A stretch of DNA of 64,000 nt from Rhynchopus euleeides (Eukaryota; Euglenozoa; Diplonemea; Diplonemida; Diplonemidae). The stretch covers positions 1,426,001 to 1,490,000 of the forward strand of contig OY723281.1 in the NCBI GenBank assembly GCA_963210315.1, in the 5' to 3' direction. Positions 1 through 10,299 of this stretch are shown in pieces. The position numbers were made by a program, and so were the translations under genes. The notes under the pieces were generated by a model, which saw nothing but the letters and a program-made list of their open reading frames with translations, had not been told where the DNA came from and made no database searches. Every line of letters starts with the position of its first letter. The stretch's first letter is position 1.

Positions 1-3000
1 CGATCTCGGCAGTGCTGGGCCGGGTATGGGCCGATCTCGGCAGTGCTGGGCCGGACATGGGCCGATCTCGGCAGTGCTGGGCCGGGTATGGGCCGATCTC
101 GCCCGTACTGGGCCGGACATGTGCCGATCTCGGCAGTGCTGGGCCGGCTATGGGCCGATCTCGGCAGTGCTGGGCCGGACATGGGCCGATCTCGGCAGTG
201 CTGGGCCGGCTATGGGCCGATCTCGGCAGTGCTGGGCCGGCTATGGGCCGATCTCGCCCGTACTGGGCCGGACATGGGCCGATCTCGGCAGTGCTGGGCC
301 GGCTATGGGCCGATCTCGGCAGTGCTGGGCCGGCTATGGGCCGATCTCGCCCGTACTGGGCCGGCTATGGGCCGATCTCGGCAGTGCTGGGCCGGGTATG
401 GGCCGATCTCGCCCGTACTGGGCCGGACATGGGCCGATCTCGGCAGTGCTGGGCCGGACATGGGCCGATCTCGCCCGTACTGGGCCGGCTATGGGCCGAT
501 CTCGGCAGTGCTGGGCCGGCTATGGGCCGATCTCGCCCGTACTGGGCCGGACATGGGCCGATCTCGGCAGTGCTGGGCCGGCTATGGGCCGATCTCGGCA
601 GTGCTGGGCCGGCTATGGGCCGATCTCGCCCGTACTGGGCCGGCTATGGGCCGATCTCGGCAGTGCTGGGCCGGGTATGGGCCGATCTCGCCCGTACTGG
701 GCCGGACATGGGCCGATCTCGGCAGTGCTGGGCCGGACATGGGCCGATCTCGCCCGTACTGGGCCGGCTATGGGCCGATCTCGGCAGTGCTGGGCCGGCT
801 ATGGGCCGATCTCGCCCGTACTGGGCCGGCTATGGGCCGATCTCGGCAGTGCTGGGCCGGGTATGGGCCGATCTCGCCCGTACTGGGCCGGCTATGGGCC
901 GATCTCGGCAGTGCTGGGCCGGCTATGGGCCGATCTCGCCCGGACTAGGCCGGACATGGGCCGACCTCGGCAGTGCTGGGCCGGCTATGGGCCGATCTCG
1001 CCCGTACTGGGCCGGCTATGGGCCGATCTCGGCAGTGCTGGGCCGGCTACGGGCCGATCTCGGCAGTACTGGGCCGGTTATGGGCCGATCTCCGCAGTGC
1101 TGGGCCGGGTATGGGCCGATCTCGCCCGTACTGGGCCGGACATGGGCCGATCTCGGCAGTGCTGGGCCGGCTATGGGCCGATCTCGGCAGTGCTGGGCCG
1201 GCTATGGGCCGATCTCGCCCGTACTGGGCCGGACATGGGCCGATCTCGGCAGTGCTGGGCCGGCTATGGGCCGATCTCGCCCGTACTGGGCCGGACATGG
1301 GCCGATCTCGGCAGTGCTGGGCCGGGTATGGGCCGATCTCGGCAGTGCTGGGCCGGACATGGGCCGATCTCGGCAGTGCTGGGCCGGGTATGGGCCGATC
1401 TCGCCCGTACTGGGCCGGACATGTGCCGATCTCGGCAGTGCTGGGCCGGCTATGGGCCGATCTCGGCAGTGCTGGGCCGGACATGGGCCGATCTCGGCAG
1501 TGCTGGGCCGGCTATGGGCCGATCTCGGCAGTGCTGGGCCGGCTATGGGCCGATCTCGCCCGTACTGGGCCGGACATGGGCCGATCTCGGCAGTGCTGGG
1601 CCGGCTATGGGCCGATCTCGGCAGTGCTGGGCCGGGTATGGGCCGATCTCGCCCGTACTGGGCCGGCTATGGGCCGATCTCGGCAGTGCTGGGCCGGGTA
1701 TGGGCCGATCTCGCCCGTACTGGGCCGGACATGGGCCGATCTCGGCAGTGCTGGGCCGGACATGGGCCGATCTCGCCCGTACTGGGCCGGCTATGGGCCG
1801 ATCTCGGCAGTGCTGGGCCGGCTATGGGCCGATCTCGCCCGTACTGGGCCGGACATGGGCCGATCTCGGCAGTGCTGGGCCGGCTATGGGCCGATCTCGC
1901 CCGTACTGGGCCGGCTATGGGCCGATCTCGGCAGTGCTGGGCCGGGTATGGGCCGATCTCGCCCGTACTGGGCCGGACATGGGCCGATCTCGGCAGTGCT
2001 GGGCCGGACATGGGCCGATCTCGCCCGTACTGGGCCGGCTATGGGCCGATCTCGGCAGTGCTGGGCCGGCTATGGGCCGATCTCGGCAGTGCTGGGCCGG
2101 ACATGGGCCGATCTCGCCCGTACTGGGCCGGCTATGGGCCGATCTCGGCAGTGCTGGGCCGGCTATGGGCCGATCTCGCCCGTACTGGGCCGGCTATGGG
2201 CCGATCTCGGCAGTGCTGGGCCGGGTATGGGCCGATCTCGCCCGTACTGGGCCGGACATGGGCCGATCTCGGCAGTGCTGGGCCGGACATGGGCCGATCT
2301 CGCCCGTACTGGGCCGGCTATGGGCCGATCTCGGCAGTGCTGGGCCGGCTATGGGCCGATCTCGCCCGGACGAGGCCGGACATGGGCCGACCTCGGCAGT
2401 GCTGGGCCGGCTATGGGCCGATCTCGCCCGTACTGGGCCGGCTATGGGCCGATCTCGGCAGTGCTGGGCCGGCTACGGGCCGATCTCGGCAGTACTGGGC
2501 CGGCTATGGGCCGATCTCGGCAGTGCTGGGCCGGGTATGGGCCGATCTCGCCCGTACTGGGCCGGACATGGGCCGATCTCGGCAGTGCTGGGCCGGCTAT
2601 GGGCCGATCTCGGCAGTGCTGGGCCGGACATGGGCCGATCTCGCCCGTACTGGGCCGGCTATGGGCCGATCTCGGCAGTACTGGGCCGGTTATGGGCCGA
2701 TCTCCGCAGTGCTGGGCCGGGTATGGGCCGATCTCGCCCGTACTGGGCCGGACATGGGCCGATCTCGGCAGTGCTGGGCCGGCTATGGGCCGATCTCGGC
2801 AGTGCTGGGCCGGCTATGGGCCGATCTCGCCCGTACTGGGCCGGACATGGGCCGATCTCGGCAGTGCTGGGCCGGCTATGGGCCGATCTCGCCCGTACTG
2901 GGCCGGACATGGGCCGATCTCGGCAGTGCTGGGCCGGCTATGGGCCGATCTCGGCAGTGCTGGGCCGGCTATGGGCCGATCTCGCCCGTACTGGGCCGGA

Positions 3001-4764
3001 CATGGGCCGATCTCGGCAGTGCTGGGCCGGCTATGGGCCGATCTCGGCAGTGCTGGGCCGGCTATGGGCCAATCTCGCCCGTACTGGGCCGGCTATGGGC
3101 CGATCTCGGCAGTGCTGGGCCGGGTATGGGCCGATCTCGCCCGTACTGGGCCGGACATGGGCCGATCTCGGCAGTGCTGGGCCGGACATGGGCCGATCTC
3201 GCCCGTACTGGGCCGGCTATGGGCCGATCTCGGCAGTGCTGGGCCGGCTATGGGCCGATCTCGGCAGTGCTGGGCCGGACATGGGCCGATCTCGCCCGTA
3301 CTGGGCCGGCTATGGGCCGATCTCGGCAGTGCTGGGCCGGCTATGGGCCGATCTCGCCCGTACTGGGCCGGCTATGGGCCGATCTCGGCAGTGCTGGGCC
3401 GGGTATGGGCCGATCTCGCCCGTACTGGGCCGGACATGGGCCGATCTCGGCAGTGCTGGGCCGGACATGGGCCGATCTCGCCCGTACTGGGCCGGCTATG
3501 GGCCGATCTCGGCAGTGCTGGGCCGGCTATGGGCCGATCTCGCCCGGACTAGGCCGGACATGGGCCGACCTCGGCAGTGCTGGGCCGGCTATGGGCCGAT
3601 CTCGCCCGTACTGGCCCGGCTATGGGCCGATCTCGGCAGTGCTGGGCCGGCTACGGGCCGATCTCGGCAGTACTGGGCCGGCTATGGGCCGATCTCGGCA
3701 GTGCTGGGCCGGGTATGGGCCGATCTCGCCCGTACTGGGCCGGACATGGGCCGATCTCGGCAGTGCTGGGCCGGCTATGGGCCGATCTCGGCAGTGCTGG
3801 GCCGGACATGGGCCGATCTCGCCCGTACTGGGCCGGCTATGGGCCGATCTCGGCAGTGCTGGGCCGGCTATGGGCCGATCTCGGCAGTGCTGGGCCGGAC
3901 ATGGGCCGATCTCGCCCGTACTGGGCCGGCTATGGGCCGATCTCGGCAGTGCTGGGCCGGCTATGGGCCGATCTCGCCCGTACTGGGCCGGCTATGGGCC
4001 GATCTCGGCAGTGCTGGGCCGGGTATGGGCCGATCTCGCCCGTACTGGGCCGGACATGGGCCGATCTCGGCAGTGCTGGGCCGGACATGGGCCGATCTCG
4101 CCCGTACTGGGCCGGCTATGGGCCGATCTCGGCAGTGCTGGGCCGGCTATGGGCCGATCTCGCCCGGACTAGGCCGGACATGGGCCGACCTCGGCAGTGC
4201 TGGGCCGGCTATGGGCCGATCTCGCCCGTACTGGCCCGGCTATGGGCCGATCTCGGCAGTGCTGGGCCGGCTACGGGCCGATCTCGGCAGTACTGGGCCG
4301 GCTATGGGCCGATCTCGGCAGTGCTGGGCCGGGTATGGGCCGATCTCGCCCGTACTGGGCCGGACATGGGCCGATCTCGGCAGTGCTGGGCCGGCTATGG
4401 GCCGATCTCGGCAGTGCTGGGCCGGACATGGGCCGATCTCGCCCGTACTGGGCCGGCTATGGGCCGATCTCGGCAGTGCTGGGCCGGCTATGGGCCGATC
4501 TCGCCCGTACTGGGCCGGCTACGGGCCGATCTCGGCAGTGCTGGGCCGGCTACGGGCCGATCTCGGCAGTACTGGGCCGGCTATGGGCCGATCTCGGCAG
4601 TGCTGGGCCGGCTATGGGCCGATCTCGCCCGTACTGGGCCGGACATGGGCCGATCTCGGCAGTGCTGGGCCGGCTATGGGCCGATCTCGGCAGTGCTGGG
4701 CCGGCTATGGGCAGATCTCGCCCGTACTGGGCCGGACATGGGCCGATCTCGGCAGTGCTGGGCC
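1..4764. repeat. 31-bp GC-rich satellite array, about 153 copies
   Basis: The whole stretch is a head-to-tail array of a 31-bp monomer. Each monomer carries one of two 8-bp cores, GCAGTGCT or CCCGTACT, after the constant GATCTCG, and one of three linkers (GTA, ACA or CTA) after GGGCCGG, so order varies but phase never slips. Because 31 is not a multiple of 3 and the monomer has no forward stop codon, all three forward frames stay open for kilobases and translate to a 31-residue periodic peptide. Stops appear only in rare variant monomers (GGACTAGG at about 943, 3547 and 4167). I read it as non-coding satellite. Variant monomers recur 46, 84 and 104 units after the first, and the last two are 20 units (620 bp) apart with matching downstream sequence, so there is higher-order structure. 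Confidence 0.95.
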
Positions 4765-5886
4765 AGCCCAGGGAGTGATGTCCAGACCCTGGGACGACCC
4801 AGGCTGTGGGTGGTGCATTTTGGTGCATTTTCCGTCGGTTTAGGTGAAAATTGTCGAATTTTGTCGAAATTTGACGACAGGTGACGAACAGCGAGAATCC
4901 CCGAAAAACCGGTTTTTAATTCATTTTTGGGGGGGGTCTTCGCTGACGAAGTTTTTGTCGAAGACCCCTGTCGTCGTCGTCAGAACACTGCCGTCTTCGG
5001 TGAAAAACCCCCTGAAACAGCCGTTTTCCTAATTATGTGACGAACGACGAAGTTTGTCGAAGTTTGTCGACCAGCGAAGACCCCCTCAACGTATTTTTAA
5101 AAAAATGCGTCGAAGTTGAACGTTTTTTTGGCTTTTGGGCGTTTTCACCCACTGGGTGCACTCTCCACATGAAACCCCCCCTAGCAGTAGGGGGTGGGCC
5201 CCCTGCACGCACTAAAGGGGACACCGGTGGGATGGAGAGTGTCACGCGTGGCGAAAAGTCGGTGAAAACGGGGTTCTGTAGTCCGAGAAGGGGCGGGACC
5301 CGGAAATGGTTGGTACCCCCTCTTTTCAGGGTTGACTAACTCCGGAAAAGCGGGGGTACCAACCCCCTCTCGACCTATCTCCCAGTTTTACCCCACTCGA
5401 CCGGCTGGAGTCCGTCGTGTAGAGGAAGTGGATGGCCGAACGTGAGCTGGATTTAGACCGTCGTGAGACAGGGTGGTTTTACCCGACTGAGAGAGAACAC
5501 CTCGAGCCGGCGTATGTCGACAGCAATATGGGGAACTCCCATTTCAGTCCCTGGTATCTACGTGTCCGATCGGACAGTGCCGTGATGCTCCCACTGGATG
5601 GAGAATGGCTGAACGCCTCTAAGCCAGAACCCAGTGGGATATCCCGCATGGGAGAACCGTATGGGATATCCCACCTGCAGGGGTTCACCTCAACTGCACC
5701 AGCCCGCTTCATGGAGCAAAGGACAAGGGATGCTGTCGACTGCATCGCGAAGCAAGTCGCTGTAAAATCGTGCTCCAAGGACGTCTTCCGCACGGTTGTC
5801 GTTGGTGCCACCAACTCGCCCTTGCTCTGCTTGAGGAAAGGTGGGTTTGTGACTGGTGGCCCCTGCAGACGGTAGGCAATGTGAGA
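4765..5886. other. spacer between satellite and first hairpin, no gene recognised
   Basis: The sequence leaves the satellite at the altered monomer ending in GGGCCAGCCCAGGG. It becomes richer in TTTGTCGAAG-type words: GACGAAGTTTGTCGAAG and variants recur near 4950 and 5045, and GAAGACCCCC recurs here and again at about 41465. A 147-codon open frame at 5432-5875 contains two near-identical GGGATATCCC palindromes (5637 and 5660) and resembles no protein I know. No supported gene. Confidence 0.5.
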
Positions 5887-5926
5887 AACGTTCAAATACG
5901 CTGAACGTTCAACGTATTTGAACGTT
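5887..5926. repeat. perfect 14-bp inverted repeat (hairpin)
   Basis: AACGTTCAAATACG at 5887-5900 is the exact reverse complement of 5913-5926, separated by a 12-nt loop that contains a further GAACGTTC palindrome. A third partial copy (AACGTTCAACGTATTT) follows immediately. It could be the tip of a small foldback element or a transcript hairpin; no function can be assigned. Confidence 0.7.
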
Positions 5927-6041
5927 CAACGTATTTTTAAAATCGGGATTCTGAAAAATACGCGTATTTTGCCTTCACTGCCCTAGGGGGGGGGGGGGGT
6001 TTGCGATCGCAGGCAACCTGGTGCCGGAACCTGTCATAGAC

Positions 6042-6871
6042 TCATGCTATTCGAGGGACCGGCGACTTGGCTCCGTGGTCAAATTTGTTTGAAAAGGCCT
6101 TGACCAAAGGCAAATGAAAGTTTTGCCCCCCCCAAGGATCGCACCACTTCATCTCAGGACTTCCCACCCACACTCCCACACGTGATTCGCCCCCGCAGAA
6201 CCAGACTACTGTTTCAGAACTGTACACCCCTCTCCACACGTCCACTGGCTCCCCCGCTGAATGCGACGAACAGTGCGACATACCAAACCTCCCCTTATAG
6301 AGTTTTAACGGCGCCGCGTTGTTGACGGTGGGGTAAACAGAGCCCAGGCGGGAATAGAAACAGTGGTGCCGGAGCAACAAAGTCTGCCTTCCGCTTTGTA
6401 TGCCTTGCTTGGGGTGTCCCCTTTTCACCAGTCAACAGGCGTGCATGCCTCCGTCCTAGGTCACCAATGATCGTGCCTCAAGAAAGTGTACAGTTCCTTC
6501 CCAGTAGCCCTTCCGTTCTGCAAGTCCGAATCACGCAGTCCCTCGAATCCATGGTGCTTTCCAGAAAATTCAGAAACCCACCCACGGTCAAAGTTGAAAG
6601 GGGGCCGTGACCAGAGGCTATAAACGTTTAAAAGTCTTTCGCAAGCCGAAGTCGTACGACAGACCACAGGAATGACAGAAAACAGCAGACGGGTTTGACC
6701 CCGCTGCTGCTCCTCGACAGACCCGCAACCAGCGCCAGAGCCAACTGCAAGCGTGACATACATACCGTCGCGTCGAAAAGAGAAGTTCTGCACAACGACC
6801 CGTGTGGTCGAAGTGGCTAACCCTGTGAGACAGAATTGACGCTGGAAAATCCACCATTTTGTGGGCGTCAA
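6042..6871 (-). other. two adjacent minus-strand open frames, unrecognised
   Basis: Two minus-strand frames lie end to end: 136 codons (6871-6461) and 128 codons (6428-6042). Their composition is not obviously low-complexity. I recognise no domain, and the upstream end of the first runs into one arm of the foldback element at 6818-7331, so these may be remnants of a transposon gene or chance frames. No convincing splice pair joining them was identified. Confidence 0.15.
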
Positions 6872-7331
6872 GACTGGTGGTGTGGTGGCTGTCCTGTTTC
6901 ATCTTGCACTCCTGAGAGTGCAATCTACAGGACAGGTAAGTTCCCCCCAGTTCTCCCTAAGTAACAAGACAGGCCAGGTGGAGCGCCCCGGCAAAAGCCC
7001 CTCCCCACCCCACCCCTCCCTATCAACCTTACTGAAACGTGCTGCAGGTTCAACAGTCACATCATAGATGCCATGTGTTTCTCGTAGCCACCCCGATTGT
7101 GTGGCCTGCCTGTGTACAATGGATGTAGTGGGGGCAATCTACAGTTACGGGGGGGGGGGGGGGACAAACGGGCGGGGGGGGGGGGGGTTATACTAGTGTT
7201 GGGGGGAACTTACCTGTCCTGTAGATTGCACTCTCAGGAGTGCAAGATGAAACAGAACAGCCACCACACCACCAGTCTTGACGCCCACAAAATGGTGGAT
7301 TTTCCAGCGTCAATTCTGTCTCACAGGGTTA
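6818..7331. mobile_element. foldback/MITE-like element with 131-bp inverted arms
   Basis: The left arm (6818-6948) and right arm (7201-7331) are reverse complements with a single mismatch seen (GTCCTG against GTTCTG), enclosing a 252-bp centre with two long G tracts near 7150-7190. The outer ends read TA-ACCCTGTGAGA and TCTCACAGGGT-TA, which fits a TA target duplication of the Tc1/mariner type. No transposase is inside. It appears non-autonomous and recent, given the arm identity. Confidence 0.7.
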
Positions 7332-8635
7332 CTCCTGCTACTCCTGCGAGATTTTCTGATCAATTAGTTTGTTTGAGCATGTTCCTGGCCCTTGTTTGGA
7401 AAGTAGATGACCCCTGGCTGGAGAGGACGGTTGTGCTTGACCGGACGGAGAGAGAACCTTCTCCATAACCACCTCCACTCCACAATGCCACAAGTGGCAG
7501 GAAGGCCGGGTGTTACAGGCCTCAACCAGGGTTCCAAGGCTCTCCACTTCCTGGCTGCGTCAGGGATCACCGGGTACAGCGAGCAGGATTCCCTGTCCTG
7601 ACACCCCAGCATGTGCCACCGGAAGAACCCGAAACAGCAGCCCCCCCCTCATGGGGGTTGCAAGAGGCACGGAAATCGTTCAAATCGGACCAAGTCCGAA
7701 AATTCGGCACTTTCTTGGGTACAAATTGCGGTCCGAAATTTTCCGATTTTTTGAAAAAAGGCTAATTCTGTAAGGGGGACCTTTTCGAATATTTTTTTTC
7801 GGGCACTTTTTCCACAAGGAAATGTCCGCCCTGTCCGCTACTGTCCACTACCGATTTCAAGGATCCTCCATATGCTTGTATTCGCATGTATGCTTGTATT
7901 TGCCCCCCCCCAGTAACAAATAACATTCAGAGTAAATACGTCTGTATGTGGAACACCTGTGTCTCTGTGTGTGCTGTGTCTTCCGTTTCACCGTGAGTGC
8001 GGTCTTTGAGGCCCGTGCTTGTGCCCTGCATTGCGTGCTTCCTGTTGTAATCTACCAGTGCCCTGTTGCTGTGTGACAAACTGTGTCACTTCGCAGCCAG
8101 TTTGTGAGGCGGCTCACTTCTTCTCGCATTCTGCGTCGTCAGTTGCTGAGGGTGTGCTGCGATCCCCAACGAAAAACCCTTGGTGACGAAATACACAAAT
8201 CTCCTGGCTGATGAAGGTGTGGTGGTGTGATGAGTGTAGAGCACGGAACGCCTCCTCAAAGCAGATCCTGAAAATACAGCAGCAGTCTCTCGAGTCTTCC
8301 TTTCAGATGATTTTTGCATTGATCGCTTCCACCTTAAATGTGTCGGGTTGGGTGGAGCATACACACACACATACACATATGTTCACACAACACAGGGCAA
8401 ACCGCACAAACGTGTTCACACATCCGGCATCCTATGCGAAATACCCGCCGCTCCCCGGGAGCTGTTGCGGGAACCATCTGCTCTTCCGACCCACCGAGAC
8501 TCTTGCCGTATTTTCTCTACCACACGGGGTGTGTTTTACCAAAAAAATGGTGGATGCGGTCAACAAACAAGTTCTGTTTCTTTTCTTTCGTGTAGTGAGT
8601 GGTGCATCGTGTAGGAAAGTATTTCTATAACATCT
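7332..8635. other. spacer with dispersed repeats and a WD40-family 3' fragment
   Basis: No complete gene seen. It holds an AT-richer patch (7670-7820) and the terminal codons plus stop of a lost WD-family copy near 7961. It also has a copy of a dispersed segment (about 8205-8260, GAGTGTAGAGCACGGAACGCC) that reappears inverted near 51130 and 28380, a CA-rich tract at 8360-8385, and one copy of the recurrent GCGGTCAACAAA motif at about 8556. Confidence 0.5.
7961..7996 (+). pseudogene. 3'-terminal fragment of a WD-family gene
   Basis: The segment reads through the conserved last codons of the family (Ser-Val-Cys-Ala-Val-Ser-Ser-Val-Ser-Pro) to a TGA and continues with the family's 3' flank (GTGCGGTCT). 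Nothing upstream is recognisable as the propeller, so this is a relic or a recombination breakpoint. Confidence 0.55.
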
Positions 8636-9015
8636 TGCAGTGTCTTCGAAAACAATATGTGTGCCGGTGGGTGGGTGGGTGGGTGGTGGTGTGAGGTGGA
8701 ATTAGCGGGTTGGGGAGATCTGGCCCGGTCGGTGAGAGACCTCAAGACGGCAGGGCTGTGCGGTGCGTGTGGGGGTGCTGCGTACATCCCGCATCGCAAT
8801 GTGTCGAAGTGCAAGCATCCCCCAGCCCTCACACCCTCGCAAGTCCTTCCGAGCAGAGGCAACAGAACACGAGGCTCTGCGCCACAACCCAACCCCCCTC
8901 AATCCAGACCCCCTCCCGCGTCTTCTGCCACACTGAGGCTGCCCCTGAGCACCTCCTCACCCGACACCTCACCTCCCCAACCACCCCCACCACAGGCAGA
9001 CTGCACAGCCAAAAC
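8636..9015. repeat. duplicated 5' flank of WD-1
   Basis: It contains (GGGT)n and a block reading GGGGAGATCTGGCCCGGTCG followed by CTCAAGACGGCAGGGCTGTG, which is repeated downstream of WD-6 at about 50905-50960. Just upstream of the WD-1 ATG is a pyrimidine/CA-rich stretch ending CCCCCACCACAG (to 8996), conserved before most copies of the family. In WD-2, 7 and 10 the same stretch serves as a 3' splice site, so WD-1 may also have had an upstream exon. Confidence 0.55.
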
Positions 9016-9676
9016 ATGGATGTGTGTGTCCGTCACAGCGGGACCGGTGACAGCTGTGTCGTCGGTGTTCCGGAAGGCGGGACCGTGGTCGGGCTGAAGG
9101 CGGATGCGCTCAACGAGATGTTCCCGCGTTCTATCAACCCAGTCCGTGAGGCTGAAAACGTCGCAGCACACATCGAAGGGTGTGAGGAGGAGCTGGACGA
9201 TGCACAGCGTGTTGCCGACACGGATCTGGAGGACGGGGGTGCTGTCCAGCTCGTCCCACGCTGGCCCATCGTCAAGGCTCCCGCAGTCTACTCATCCACC
9301 CATGGCGGCCAGGTGTGCTGCATCACACTGTCGAGGTGTGGGACGCTGTGTGCTGTGGGTTACTCCAAAGGACACATCACTGTGTTCGACACCACCACCG
9401 CTGCTGTGGTGGCGGACTTAACACACGGCAACACTACTACGATTTGCACTGCGTTCTCTGTCTGTGGGACGTGGTTGGCAACGTGCTCTCTCGACGGCAT
9501 CCGCGTGTGGCTGACTTCAACTTGGGAGGAGGTGTGCCTGCTGCACCACAACGCCTCTGCAGTGTGGAGTGCAGGGTGGACACACTGCGGACGTCTGGTG
9601 TCCGGAGACTACAACGGGAATGTGCGTGTGTGGGACTTGAAGGGCACACCGAGCGCCACAGTGCTGGAGCGTCACA
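9016..9676 (+). pseudogene. WD-1, 5' half: ubiquitin-like domain plus WD40 blades 1-3 (split by retrotransposon)
   Basis: The frame opens at ATG 9016 with the family N-terminus (MDVCVRHSGTG). Residues 1-82 form a ubiquitin-like fold by pattern: a first beta strand, a Val-Pro turn, TVVGLKAD helix, then the ubiquitin-type L-D-D and G-L-E-D-G turns ending in Val-Gln-Leu-Val-Pro-Arg. Blades 1-3 of the propeller follow, each ending in V-W or V-F-D type strands. The coding sequence breaks inside the blade 3/4 linker at GAGCGTCACA and is followed directly by a T-run and the DIRS element. The remainder resumes at 15145. Joined at the duplicated target the frame is continuous (about 374 codons), so the insertion is the only visible lesion. 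As it stands the product would end 11 nt into the insertion. Confidence 0.85.
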
Positions 9677-9681
9677 TTTTT

Positions 9682-9815
9682 TTTTAAGCACACTCGTGTG
9701 AGCGGAAAGCGCCCCACCACAGCTGCAACTAAACGTGCTCTATACACTAACCCCACCCTTCATCAGGCTCAGGGTGTGATCAGTTCAGGGTTTTGTGTGT
9801 AGAAGCGTCAACGCA
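9682..9815 (+). repeat. split direct repeat A1
   Basis: About 134 bp beginning TTTTAAGCACACTCGTGTGA and ending GTAGAAGCGTCAACGCA. It is repeated at 14334-14468 with a single obvious difference (AACTAAAC versus AACCAAAC). The last 19 nt overlap the start of repeat B. Confidence 0.85.
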
Positions 9816-9888
9816 TTTCTGTACTTCATTGTAAGCAGGCGAGAGAATCAAGAGGGGGGCAAGAGTGACAGAAGCGGACAGAGTACGC

Positions 9889-10287
9889 CGAGCTGCGTGG
9901 TCGTTCTGAAGAGAGAGGGACAGTAACTACGGGCTGAGGGAGTACGCCGAGCTGCGTGTATTTTGAGGTCAGAGAGGGACAGTAACTACGCCGAGCTGCG
10001 TGTATCGTACAGAGAGGGACAGTAATTACGCCGAGCTGCGTGTATCTTGAGGTCAGAGAGGGACAGTAACTACGCCGAGCTGCGTGTATTTTACAGAGAG
10101 GGACAGTAACTACGCCGAGCTGCGTGTATCTTACAGAGAGAGATAGTAATTACGCCGAGCTGCGTGTATCTTGAGGTCAGAGAGGGACAGTAACTACGCC
10201 GAGCTGCGTGTATCTTACAGAGAGGGACAGTAACTACGCCGTGCTGCGTGTATCTTACAGAGAGGAACAGTAACTACGCCGAGCTGC
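9889..10287 (+). repeat. leader minisatellite of the DIRS element
   Basis: Ten near-tandem copies of a unit containing TACGCCGAGCTGCGTGTAT, alternating a 40-bp form (linked by CTTACAGAGAGGGACAGTAA) and a longer form containing TTGAGGTCAGAG. The array ends a few bases before the gag ATG. It lies in the presumed 5' leader; packaging, promoter or enhancer roles are possible but not shown. Confidence 0.85.
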
Positions 10288-10299
10288 GTAACAGAGAAG

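Noticed and set aside
1..4764. CRISPR-like array
   Set aside because: Repeats are directly adjacent with no unique spacers, and the window is eukaryotic.
12..4884. Very long open frames (up to 1605 codons) across the satellite
   Set aside because: All three forward frames and parts of the reverse strand are open purely because the 31-bp monomer has no stops; the peptides are 31-residue repeats without a fold, and the frames end where the array ends.
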